Below, in pieces: positions 16,841-24,516 of a stretch of DNA of 64,000 nt. Location of the stretch: the NCBI RefSeq assembly GCF_005280655.1, contig NZ_CP040058.1:3279001-3343000 (forward strand), written 5' to 3'. The translations under genes were made by a program, and so were the position numbers. The notes beneath the pieces were generated by a model. That model was given only the letters and a program-made list of their open reading frames with translations, was not told the origin of the DNA and did no database searches. This DNA comes from Anaerostipes rhamnosivorans (lineage in GTDB: Bacteria > Bacillota > Clostridia > Lachnospirales > Lachnospiraceae). Positions within the stretch are counted from its first letter, which is position 1, and every line of letters starts with the position of its first letter.

Positions 16841-18100
16841 CTATCCGATCAGCCTGTGCAGCAGGCAGATGAATACATTTCCAAGATCAAATCCAAAGAA
16901 TCCGTCGGTTGCAAGTCCTCCTTTTAAGTCCAGGCCTGTGACGCTGAACATTGCCGTGGCTTCTGGCACAAACTGGTTTGCGCAGAACGCGATGATAAAC
17001 ATACAGGCAATGGAGCAGACCAGGCTTCTCACAAGATTTCCCTTGCTGGCCATGACACAAAACACCGTGGTATAGCAGACGATGGTCAGCAGTCCGATCG
17101 GGAAGTAAGTCATATTGGGGATAATAAATGCAAGGGCAATGGTGATAGGGATACAGATGGCAGTACATGTGACACAGGCCGGATCTCCCAGTCCCAATGC
17201 AACATCCATACCAATCCATAACTCTGCATCTTCTCCCAGATGGCGTTTCATAAATTTGCTGGCCGCGTTTCCGATCGGTGTGATCCCTTCCATCATGATC
17301 GAAACCATTCTCGGGATCAGGATCAGAACACTGGCAATGCCCATACCGATCCCAAGGATATTCTCAATCGGCTGATGGGTCAGGATTCCTAAAAATATTC
17401 CCACGATAAATCCTACAAAGCATGATTCCCCGAATACTCCTAATTTGCTCTCCAGCCAGTCCATGCTGATGTCCAGATCCTTCAATCCCGGAATCTTATC
17501 AAAGATCTTATTGATCAGCCATGATAAAGGATACATAAATGTGATAAACGAAAATGTACTGCAGGTCGTGCCTTCAAGTCCGAAGAACTCCTGCCATTTC
17601 GGCGCGATGAGCTCTGCCACCAGCACTGAAATAATTGACATTCCCACGGTAACCGCCAAACCGATAGCCGCACTGTGGAACAGGGCATATGCCAGCGCTC
17701 CAGGAATTAAAAAGTGTATGTAATTCCAGATGTCAACGTTTAACACCTTCCGCTTAAATATAAAAATCAGAATAAAGTTGGCCAGCACGATCAGCGGCAC
17801 CGCTAAAGGCGCAAACGGCACGGTCCAGGCTGCCCCTCCTGTGGCGGCAAAACCAAGATCCACCGTAGTAAATCCGGACCCCAGCTTCTGGTAATACTCT
17901 GATACAGGCTGGATGGCTGTTGTGAGCAGGCTTACGACCAGGCTCAGGCCCTGGAACCCAATCCCTACAAAGAGTCCTGCCTTTAACGCGGCTCCGAACT
18001 TCATACGGAACACCAGTCCTAGGATAAGGATCATAATGGGCAGCAGCGATACGGCTCCCATATTGATCATTGTCTGAGCAATCTTTAATAAAATATCCAT
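16841..18100 (-). CDS. PTS galactitol-family transporter subunit IIC
   Basis: Polytopic permease of 419 residues with about ten hydrophobic segments, beginning with the family-typical NMGAVSLLPIMILILGLVF and containing GAAWTVPFAPLAVP. GatC-like proteins transport alditols, including galactitol, arabitol and xylitol, with phosphorylation. The specific alditol cannot be read from sequence. It lies between IIB and IIA genes in a catabolic operon that also holds a dehydrogenase and an aldolase. Confidence 0.9.
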   Translation of the reverse strand: MDILLKIAQTMINMGAVSLLPIMILILGLVFRMKFGAALKAGLFVGIGFQGLSLVVSLLTTAIQPVSEYYQKLGSGFTTVDLGFAATGGAAWTVPFAPLAVPLIVLANFILIFIFKRKVLNVDIWNYIHFLIPGALAYALFHSAAIGLAVTVGMSIISVLVAELIAPKWQEFFGLEGTTCSTFSFITFMYPLSWLINKIFDKIPGLKDLDISMDWLESKLGVFGESCFVGFIVGIFLGILTHQPIENILGIGMGIASVLILIPRMVSIMMEGITPIGNAASKFMKRHLGEDAELWIGMDVALGLGDPACVTCTAICIPITIALAFIIPNMTYFPIGLLTIVCYTTVFCVMASKGNLVRSLVCSIACMFIIAFCANQFVPEATAMFSVTGLDLKGGLATDGFFGFDLGNVFICLLHRLIG

Positions 18101-18125
18101 AATCTTCTCCTTCCCTCTTTGTTTT

Positions 18126-18422
18126 TCAGTCTAAGAGCGCCCTGCATGCAGTGACGATCTCCTCTTTGATCTTATCCTCGCCGATCCCTGAGATGAGCCC
18201 AAAGACCTTGATCAACGGTTTGTTCACCGGCTTCCGGTAGTTTGTCGTCACCATGATGAGATCCACATCGTCCTGCTTTGACTGAATTTCTGACATAGTG
18301 CTCTTTACGATCTTTACAGGGATCCCCGCCTCACTGCAGATCTGTTTTACTGCCTCCTGGGCAACGGTGGAAGTAGCAACCCCGCTTCCGCATGCAACCA
18401 AGATTGATAATGTTTTTGCCAT
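18126..18422 (-). CDS. PTS galactitol-family subunit IIB
   Basis: A 98-residue phosphoryl carrier. The active cysteine is in LVACGSGVATSTVAQE near residue 11, the P-loop-like site of GatB-type IIB proteins. Length is standard. It receives phosphate from the IIA encoded downstream and donates it to the alditol carried by IIC. GGAGG precedes the ATG, 15 nt after the dehydrogenase gene. Confidence 0.92.
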   Translation of the reverse strand: MAKTLSILVACGSGVATSTVAQEAVKQICSEAGIPVKIVKSTMSEIQSKQDDVDLIMVTTNYRKPVNKPLIKVFGLISGIGEDKIKEEIVTACRALLD

Positions 18423-18437
18423 AGTCCGGTCCTCCTT

Positions 18438-19475
18438 TTATTGGTTCGGAAGCAATACAACTTTGACCGCTTCCCCTGATCTGGTTAATTCGATTCCCTT
18501 ATTGATCTCCTCCAAGGGCAGAATGTGCGTGATAAACTTTTCTGTTGGAAAGTCTTCCGAGATTGCCAGCTCAAAAGATTTCTGCACTTGGATGCTGCTG
18601 GCGCCGAAGTGTCCGTAGATCCAAAGATTGTTGTAATGGATATAGTTGGTATCCAGCTCTGTCATGGCTCCTTTTGCTGTTCCCCCGAAGAATACGATGA
18701 TGCCTCCCTTTCTTGCCATAAATATGGACTGGGCCTGCGCCTGTGTGGAAGGGTTGGCTGAGATGACCTTGTCCGCTCCTTTTCCCCCAGTCATGCGCCT
18801 GACTGCCTCAATGGGATCTTCCATGGTGCTGTTAACTGTCTCATCGACCCCAAACTGTTTTGCCATCTCAAGCCTTGAATCATTGATCTCAATCATGATC
18901 ACCTTTTTCGCTCCTCTAAGCTTTGCCAGCTGTGCATGGAAGCAGCCGATGGGTCCGGCCCCTATGATGACGATCGTATCCCCAAATCCCACGTTGATGT
19001 TATCCTGGCATGCATAAACAGAAGACAGGGGTTCTCCCAATGAGGCACTCTCAAAGCTTACTTCATCCGGTATAAGGAAAACAGAATCTCTCTCTACCTG
19101 CTCCTTTGTCACCGGCACATAATCCGCAAATCCGCCCTGCCTGGAGGTATAGTCCCCTGCATTGCTGCAGTTTTCACTGTGTCCGCTCCTGCATTCCTCA
19201 CATTTAAGACAGTGATCCACCGGATACACATAGACCCGGTCCCCTTTCTTATGCTCTGTCATCCCCGGAGAGACTTCTTCAATAACGCCCACGATCTCAT
19301 GCCCATAAATATGCGGGTAGTCCCCTTTTCTTGAATCTGTGGTCAGATTGCGGATATCGGAGCCGCACAGGCCGATGGCCATGACTTTCAGTAAGAATCC
19401 CCCTTCTGGACACGCTGGTTTTTCAATCTCTTCTACCCGGATATCCCCGGGGCCGTACATTAATGCTGCTTTCAT
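18438..19475 (-). CDS. Zinc-dependent alditol(-phosphate) dehydrogenase (MDR family)
   Basis: NAD(P)-dependent medium-chain dehydrogenase of 345 residues. Catalytic zinc ligands are visible in GLCGSDIRN (near 36) and GHEIVGVIEE (near 60). Structural zinc is held by four Cys in CLKCEECRSGHSENC (near 93-107). The Rossmann motif is VIIGAGPIGCFHAQLA near 170. Its place between a class II aldolase and a galactitol-type PTS implies it oxidises the imported alditol phosphate to a ketose phosphate, like GatD. Substrate is inferred from context; sorbitol or threonine dehydrogenases share the fold. Confidence 0.88.
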   Translation of the reverse strand: MKAALMYGPGDIRVEEIEKPACPEGGFLLKVMAIGLCGSDIRNLTTDSRKGDYPHIYGHEIVGVIEEVSPGMTEHKKGDRVYVYPVDHCLKCEECRSGHSENCSNAGDYTSRQGGFADYVPVTKEQVERDSVFLIPDEVSFESASLGEPLSSVYACQDNINVGFGDTIVIIGAGPIGCFHAQLAKLRGAKKVIMIEINDSRLEMAKQFGVDETVNSTMEDPIEAVRRMTGGKGADKVISANPSTQAQAQSIFMARKGGIIVFFGGTAKGAMTELDTNYIHYNNLWIYGHFGASSIQVQKSFELAISEDFPTEKFITHILPLEEINKGIELTRSGEAVKVVLLPNQ

Positions 19476-19486
19476 GATGCTCCCTC

Positions 19487-20143
19487 CTATTTATAATGGT
19501 TTCGTCTGCTCCCCGGATGATTTTCATACAGTGATTCCAGTTTGTCATCCGGTATATCTTCTACTTGCCCAATCTGTTTTGTCAACTGGTAAATTTTTAA
19601 CACCTCTTCTGCTGCCTCCACTATTTTCACTGCATCTTCTAGTGTTTTTCCCACTGCCACACAGCCATGGTTGCCAAGCAGGATCAAGTCATGGTCTTTT
19701 ATAGCCTCCTCAATCCCGTCCGCAATATGTACGGTTCCGGCCTCACCGTAGGGCAGGCATGGGATTTCCTCAAATACAAGTGAAAATGTAGTGGAACACT
19801 TGATCCTGACGGTCTTATTACAGTAAGCATAAGCCGTCAGATACGGCGCATGGAGATGTGCCACAGCACTGCAATCCGGTCTGGCCTTCAGCGCTGCCTC
19901 ATGCAGCAGGTACTCACTGGATTTTTTCACACTTCCCCCTACCTGCTCCTGGCCTTTTACCACAGCCACCATATCCTCATCTAAAAAACGTTTTCTCGTT
20001 CCGGACGGGGTAATATATAACAGGCCTGACTCTCTGTCCATGATGGACAGGTTGCCTTCCAGGCTGTTTACCAGCCCTTTTTCATCTAATATCTTGGAGT
20101 AAAGTACGATCTCCTTCTTTATTTCATTTGCCCTATTTCTCAT
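19487..20143 (-). CDS. Class II aldolase/adducin family (fuculose-phosphate aldolase-like)
   Basis: Zinc aldolase of 218 residues. The GNLS phosphate-binding motif (NSLEGNLSIMD), a SSEYLLHE segment carrying the catalytic Glu, HLHAPYLTAYA for two zinc His and HDLILLGNHG for the third His are all present. Known members cleave ketose 1-phosphates to dihydroxyacetone phosphate and an aldehyde (FucA, RhaD) or epimerise ribulose 5-phosphate. First gene of the alditol operon, directly behind a good promoter. With the PTS and dehydrogenase it suggests alditol-P to ketose-P to DHAP without a separate kinase. Exact substrate unknown. Confidence 0.88.
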   Translation of the reverse strand: MRNRANEIKKEIVLYSKILDEKGLVNSLEGNLSIMDRESGLLYITPSGTRKRFLDEDMVAVVKGQEQVGGSVKKSSEYLLHEAALKARPDCSAVAHLHAPYLTAYAYCNKTVRIKCSTTFSLVFEEIPCLPYGEAGTVHIADGIEEAIKDHDLILLGNHGCVAVGKTLEDAVKIVEAAEEVLKIYQLTKQIGQVEDIPDDKLESLYENHPGSRRNHYK

Positions 20144-20201
20144 CTCTTCTCTCCTTCAGTGCTTGGTTTGTCTGACAGCATTCATGAATGACTATGTGTT
20201 A

Positions 20202-20230
20202 AGTATATCCACACAGGTTCTGCCTCTCAA
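20202..20230 (-). promoter_or_regulatory. Promoter of the alditol operon
   Basis: TTGAGA (20225-20230) and TATACT (20202-20207) are separated by 17 nt on the minus strand. The -10 is embedded in GTGGATATACTTAAC, sharing GTGGATATA with the palindrome at 16288-16305. Confidence 0.7.
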
Positions 20231-20320
20231 TACAAATACCTTTCTGCACTGCGGAAGCATTTTTAACAAGATGATACAAAATCTTTCCATGGCCTGGAAG
20301 AAACTTATTCCTGCAGACGC

Positions 20321-20357
20321 AAAAAGGCCCTGCCATTTTTCCCAAAATGACAGGGTC
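20321..20357 (-). terminator. Terminator after the PfkB kinase gene
   Basis: Minus strand: CCCTGTCATTTT/AAAATGGCAGGG with a 4-nt loop (20328-20355), then CCTTTTT. It lies about 270 nt after the kinase stop codon and before the alditol operon promoter, so kinase and aldolase genes are separate units. Confidence 0.8.
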
Positions 20358-20392
20358 CTTCCCGGCTCCTTGTATTGCCTCAATTATTATGA

Positions 20393-20582
20393 GTTATTTA
20401 CCACTATTTCCGTCACGCTTTTGAAATGCGCTCCTCCAATAGTGGTAAATAACTTTCGTAAAGTGGTGCCTTTTGTCTTGCAGCAACATTCTCCAGCAGA
20501 TATTACGTCCATTTTCTACATGATTGGAGTGAGGCATTCTAAGAGCCGAACGGAAATCATGTGGAAAATGTCATACCTTATC
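20393..20582 (+). repeat. Dispersed hairpin repeat, copy 1 (full)
   Basis: Starts with a perfect 16-bp stem, GTTATTTACCACTATT/AATAGTGGTAAATAAC (20393-20408 / 20438-20453), then TTCGTAAAG, and ends with about 90 nt (20493-20582) nearly identical to 40904-40980. The hairpin half has a diverged relative at 46156-46216. No ORF is conserved in it. It lies in the 480-nt gap between kinase and aldolase genes. Confidence 0.75.
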
Positions 20583-20625
20583 GTGCAGAGCACGCCCACC
20601 CGGAGGGTATAAAATACGGTGTGCC

Positions 20626-21729
20626 CTACTGGGTATATTTTTCCCATCCCCGGTCGATCTTTTCTTCCATCTCCTCCATAGTAAGCAGGCCGCTCAGTGA
20701 GTCAAACTCTGTGACACAGCAGGCTCCTGCGGCGGCCGCCAGTGAAAGACAGCGCCTGGGCTCTTTTCCTTCCAACAGTCCGGTGAGGAATGCTGCGATG
20801 CTGACATCTCCCGCGCCGGTGGCAGAGCGGACCCTGTCTGCACGGTAGCTGGGCTCAAACAGCTCCAGCTCCTTCCAGTCCTCCGGCAGTTCCCGGTTTT
20901 GGCCGGTCTTAAGATACAGTCCCTTGATTCCGCATTTGATCAGAACTGCTCCTGCTCCCCATGTAAGCAGCCGCTCTGCAAGAGGCCTGATATCCTTCTC
21001 TATATCAAGAATTTCTGTCAGATCACCTCCTGCTGCTCTTTCCGTCCATTGGTTATACATGTCCCGGTCGATGAGAAAACAGATTTCCTCCGCACTGGGT
21101 ACAAAGTAATCTACCATGGGAAGTAGTTTCTGAAACAGTGACGGCCAATCCGCTTTTGCCGCATCACTGTCCTCCTCAATAGCTGTTAAATCCAGCGATG
21201 TCTTTACTCCAAGCTCCTTTACCCGGCCATAAATCTCCAGCAGCTCCTCCGGGTGCTCAAACATCCGCCTCATAATGGTCGGATAGCCAAGATGGAATAA
21301 ATCTGCCTGTGCGATCTCCCCAAAGTCCAGGTCTTCTAATCCAAAAACATCATTGGCTCCGGCATTGTGGAAAAAAATCCGGTCGATCCCTGGAGGGGCC
21401 AGAACCACCGTGTATGCTGTAGAGCAGTCCCCTGAAACGGCAACTCCGCGGCTTCCTCCGTACTGATCAAGCAGATTCAACACCAGTTTTCCAAAAGCGT
21501 CATCCCCCACTTTCCCCATGAGAGACACGTCAGCGCCAAAGCGCCGGAAGGCAAGTCCGGTGTTTGCAACAGCTCCCCCGGTGTGAATGGAGGCCTCCCC
21601 TACCTGCATCAGCTTTCCCGGGAGAAACCACTGGGCCGCGCTTTTTTTCTCCCCATCCTTGCTGTTATAAAACTCCGGCGTGATATCCAGACACAGACAT
21701 CCGGCAACGACAACTTTTTTCATAGACAC
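20626..21729 (-). CDS. PfkB-family carbohydrate kinase
   Basis: ATP-dependent sugar or nucleoside kinase of 367 residues. The N-terminal PfkB signature is SIHTGGAVANTGLAFRRFGADVSLMGKVGDDAFG (key residues GG, N and GKVGDD, near 48-80). The C-terminal signature GAGDVSIAAFLTGLL near 320 holds the catalytic Asp. It is longer than typical ribokinases. It is upstream of the alditol operon but separated by a terminator and about 480 nt, so a joint pathway is only possible, not shown. AGGAGG precedes the ATG. Confidence 0.88.
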   Translation of the reverse strand: MSMKKVVVAGCLCLDITPEFYNSKDGEKKSAAQWFLPGKLMQVGEASIHTGGAVANTGLAFRRFGADVSLMGKVGDDAFGKLVLNLLDQYGGSRGVAVSGDCSTAYTVVLAPPGIDRIFFHNAGANDVFGLEDLDFGEIAQADLFHLGYPTIMRRMFEHPEELLEIYGRVKELGVKTSLDLTAIEEDSDAAKADWPSLFQKLLPMVDYFVPSAEEICFLIDRDMYNQWTERAAGGDLTEILDIEKDIRPLAERLLTWGAGAVLIKCGIKGLYLKTGQNRELPEDWKELELFEPSYRADRVRSATGAGDVSIAAFLTGLLEGKEPRRCLSLAAAAGACCVTEFDSLSGLLTMEEMEEKIDRGWEKYTQ

Positions 21730-21752
21730 CTCCTGTCATTTTGAAAAGCCAC

Positions 21753-21791
21753 AAAAAGCTGCACCTCCCTATTCGGGCGGCACAGCTTTTT
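21753..21791 (-). terminator. Terminator after the 161-residue membrane protein gene
   Basis: Minus strand: AAAAAGCTGTGCC/GGTGCAGCTTTTT hairpin followed by T-rich sequence, immediately after the stop codon at 21799. Confidence 0.8.
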
Positions 21792-21798
21792 AGTTCCT

Positions 21799-22284
21799 TT
21801 ATTTTTTCGCTCTGCGTTCTTCGATCTTTACAATAACATATCCCTGATCTTCTGTGTCAATATAACCAATCCTTAAATACTGGCCATCCTTCTTGATATA
21901 TCCTCCCTGGGTGGACGGAAGATGGTATCCGAACTTTTTGATAAAACGGTCCCCATAGGAAAAATGGACGCCTCTGATATCGAAGCTCTCCTGCTCCGTA
22001 TCTTCGTTGGTCTCTCCTCCCTTGGAAGCCGGGATAAAGTTCTCCACATATCCTTCCACAGTCTTATAATCTCCCTGTTTATACGTGTGAATGATCCTCA
22101 CATAACCGTAACAGAATCTTAAGGCTGTTACGGCGCAGATCACAAGGCATACGCCTCCCAGCAGTTTAAAAAATGACTTTTTAGAAGCAAGGACCAGGAT
22201 CAACCCGATCACCCCCAAAATCGCAAACGGGATGACCCAGTGGGGCTGAATCGTAAAATTGCTAGCTTCATACCATAGTTTCAT
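21799..22284 (-). CDS. Membrane protein of unknown function
   Basis: A 161-residue protein with two adjacent transmembrane helices near the N-terminus (about 12-32 and 36-58) and a C-terminal soluble domain with alternating strands (YKTVEGYVENF, SFDIRGVHFSYGD) and a basic tail; it resembles DUF3592-like extracytoplasmic domains only loosely. Start: TTGGAGGAAT precedes the ATG at 22284; a frame extending to 22332 overlaps the hisA-like gene and lacks an SD. It sits 19 nt after that gene and ends before a strong terminator. Confidence 0.7.
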   Translation of the reverse strand: MKLWYEASNFTIQPHWVIPFAILGVIGLILVLASKKSFFKLLGGVCLVICAVTALRFCYGYVRIIHTYKQGDYKTVEGYVENFIPASKGGETNEDTEQESFDIRGVHFSYGDRFIKKFGYHLPSTQGGYIKKDGQYLRIGYIDTEDQGYVIVKIEERRAKK

Positions 22285-22303
22285 ATTTTTTATTCCTCCA
22301 ATA

Positions 22304-23077
22304 TTAATCACAGTGACTGAGGACTCTCTCAAATTCCATCGGCCCGCCGAACAGATCCAGGGCGCTGCCGATTGTCACATCTACTTTCCCTTTTCCTTCT
22401 CTTTTGATCAATTCAAGGTCTTCAAAATCCTTAATACCTCCCGCATATGTCACAGGATTCCCTGAATATGCACCAAGGATGCGCACCAGATCTTCATCTA
22501 TGCCCTGTCCTTTTCCTTCCACGTCAACCCCGTGGATCAGGAATTCTGTGCAGTATTTCTCAAGCTCTTTCAGCCGGTCCTCTGTGAGAACCACATCCGT
22601 GAACTTCTGCCAGCGGTCGGTAACGATATAATACTCTCCATTCTTCCTGCGGCAGCTCAGATCCAGAACCAGATGCTCCCGTCCCACTGCCTGCGCAAGG
22701 TTTCTAAGCCTGTCAAACCGAACAGCTCCGTCAGAGAATACAAACGAAGTCACAATCACATGAGAGGCTCCCTGTTCTATAAAAAAGGCTGCGTTCTCAT
22801 CCGTGATGCCGCCTCCGACCTGAAGCCCACCCGGAAATGCACGGAGTGCGGACAGTGCCTCCTTTACATCAGCTTCATAATACTCCGAGCTTTTGGGGTT
22901 CAGAATAATGATATGTCCTCCGGACAGCTGATGCTTTTTATATAGTTTACCATAAAAACTTCCGTCATGTGTCGAAACAAAATTTTCTTCTGCGCAGTCT
23001 CCCCGGTCTAAGAGGCTGCCGCCCACAATCTGTTTAATCTTTCCATTATGTATGTCAATGCATGGTCTGAATTTCAT
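22304..23077 (-). CDS. hisA: HisA-type isomerase, eukaryotic (HIS6-like) subfamily
   Basis: TIM-barrel ProFAR isomerase for histidine biosynthesis (ProFAR to PRFAR), 257 residues. The N-terminus MKFRPCIDIHNGKIKQIVGG, with the catalytic Asp in CIDIHNG, and the internal GGIT and YAGGIKDFEDLELI phosphate-binding segments are typical of the HIS6 group of fungi and plants rather than the usual bacterial HisA. No other histidine gene is nearby. It is followed by a membrane protein and preceded by an RluA gene in the other orientation order of the same strand. Subfamily placement is from motif memory, so moderately sure. Confidence 0.85.
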   Translation of the reverse strand: MKFRPCIDIHNGKIKQIVGGSLLDRGDCAEENFVSTHDGSFYGKLYKKHQLSGGHIIILNPKSSEYYEADVKEALSALRAFPGGLQVGGGITDENAAFFIEQGASHVIVTSFVFSDGAVRFDRLRNLAQAVGREHLVLDLSCRRKNGEYYIVTDRWQKFTDVVLTEDRLKELEKYCTEFLIHGVDVEGKGQGIDEDLVRILGAYSGNPVTYAGGIKDFEDLELIKREGKGKVDVTIGSALDLFGGPMEFERVLSHCD

Positions 23078-23101
23078 GTGTTTTATCCTCTTTTCTTACC
23101 T

Positions 23102-23818
23102 CTACCAGGAATCCAGCTCCTCCAGCATACGGAAAGCCCTGCCATAAGGCTCCGCCTTATAGGTGCAGGCTTCTCCGGTCTCAGGGTGGAGAAAACTAAT
23201 CCTGGTGGCATAGAGACCGATCTCTTCATACTGCTTTTTTGTCTTTTGGAACTTTGGGTTGTATTTCGTATCTCCGAAAAGCCCGAATCCCCTGCTTGCG
23301 AACTGGACCCGGATCTGGTGGTGCCTTCCTGTCAATAGATGAATCAGACAGTAGGAAAACTTTCCTTCTCCTGTCTCCACCATATCCAGCACTTCGTAAG
23401 AAAGCTCCGCCTTCTTGGCTCCCGGTGTTCCTTCTTCCACGACAGCGGACACGTTCTTCTTTTCATTCTTCTTCAGATAATCCGTAAATACTCCGTCTTC
23501 CTCCGGAAGCCATCCGTTTACCACTGCCTGGTAATCCTTCTCAAAGATATGCTCCCTGACCTGGCGGCTTAACTCCGCCGCAGCCTCCTTGCTTCTGGCA
23601 AACACCATGACGCCTCCCACAGGGCGGTCCAGGCGGTGGATCATATACAGCTCCGGCTCTCTGTCCAGGTTCTCTTCATAAAAAAGCTGGTTCTTCAGAC
23701 TGTGGAACACATCCATATCCCCTGTCTTGTCGTCGGCTGTGGGCATACCGGCGGGCTTTTCACATACGGCGATGTGGTTATCTCGATAAAGTATCTTTAC
23801 ATCTTTTTTTCTTCTCAT
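23102..23818 (-). CDS. RluA-family pseudouridine synthase
   Basis: Isomerises specific uridines in rRNA or tRNA. The 238-residue protein carries the catalytic motif IHRLDRPVGGVMVFAR near residues 60-75, with the Asp nucleophile in HRLD, and LLTGRHHQIRVQFA near 165 for RNA binding. No S4 domain is present, so it is a short RluA form. The target base is not readable. It directly follows the response-regulator gene (8-nt gap) and is probably co-transcribed with the two-component pair. Confidence 0.92.
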   Translation of the reverse strand: MRRKKDVKILYRDNHIAVCEKPAGMPTADDKTGDMDVFHSLKNQLFYEENLDREPELYMIHRLDRPVGGVMVFARSKEAAAELSRQVREHIFEKDYQAVVNGWLPEEDGVFTDYLKKNEKKNVSAVVEEGTPGAKKAELSYEVLDMVETGEGKFSYCLIHLLTGRHHQIRVQFASRGFGLFGDTKYNPKFQKTKKQYEEIGLYATRISFLHPETGEACTYKAEPYGRAFRMLEELDSW

Positions 23819-23826
23819 GGCTGCTC

Positions 23827-24516
23827 CTACATCTTAAAGCGGTATCCCACGCCCCATATAGTCTCAATATACTGCGGCTTTGCGGTGTTAAGTTCAATCT
23901 TCTCCCGAATCTTCTTTATGTGCACGGTGACCGTGGCAATATCTCCAAGGGATTCCATATCCCAAATTTTATTAAATAATTCTTCTTTTGTAAACACCCT
24001 ATTCGGATGACTGGCGAGAAATGTGAGCAGATCGAACTCTTTTGTGGTAAATGCCTTCTCTTCCCCGTTCAGATAGACTCTTCTCGCTGTCTTGTCGATC
24101 TTAAGCCCCCGAATCTCGACGATATCATTCTCCTGGCAGTTGCTGGATACCAGGCGGCGGTAGCGCTCAAGATGGGCCTTGACTCTGGCCACCAGTTCAC
24201 TTGGGCTGAAGGGCTTTGTAATATAGTCGTCCGCTCCCAGGCCCAGGCCTCGGATCTTATCAATATCCTCTTTTTTGGCGGATACCATCAGGATCGGAAT
24301 GTCCTTCTTCTCCCGCAGCTGCTTACAGATCTCAAAGCCGTCCATGCCGGGAAGCATGATATCCAGGATGATCATGTCAAAATCCTCCGAAAGGCCCAGC
24401 TTCAACCCCTTCTCCCCATCTGTCTCTATCTCAACCTCAAAGGAGCTGAGTTCCAGATAATCCTTCTCAAGCTCTGCGATAGCCAGTTCATCTTCTACAA
24501 TTAAAACTCTACTCAT
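23827..24516 (-). CDS. OmpR/PhoB-family response regulator
   Basis: DNA-binding response regulator of 229 residues. The receiver domain (1-118) has the acidic pair after VEDE, the phospho-acceptor Asp in MIILDIMLPGMDG near 52 and Lys in MVSAKK near 101. The C-terminal winged helix includes FTTKEFDLLTFLASHPNRVF and ends in ETIWGVGYRFKM, as in OmpR/PhoB proteins. Its start overlaps the end of the histidine kinase gene by 8 nt, so they form a cognate pair. The signal is unknown. Confidence 0.95.
   Translation of the reverse strand: MSRVLIVEDELAIAELEKDYLELSSFEVEIETDGEKGLKLGLSEDFDMIILDIMLPGMDGFEICKQLREKKDIPILMVSAKKEDIDKIRGLGLGADDYITKPFSPSELVARVKAHLERYRRLVSSNCQENDIVEIRGLKIDKTARRVYLNGEEKAFTTKEFDLLTFLASHPNRVFTKEELFNKIWDMESLGDIATVTVHIKKIREKIELNTAKPQYIETIWGVGYRFKM

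Noticed and set aside
20181..20192. CATTCATGAATG palindrome near the aldolase promoter
   Set aside because: A 12-bp palindrome downstream of the promoter with no second copy at the related loci; the shared GTGGATATA is the better operator candidate.
24007..24504. 165-codon plus-strand ORF opposite the response regulator
   Set aside because: Shadow frame of a firm gene, no SD, no family resemblance.
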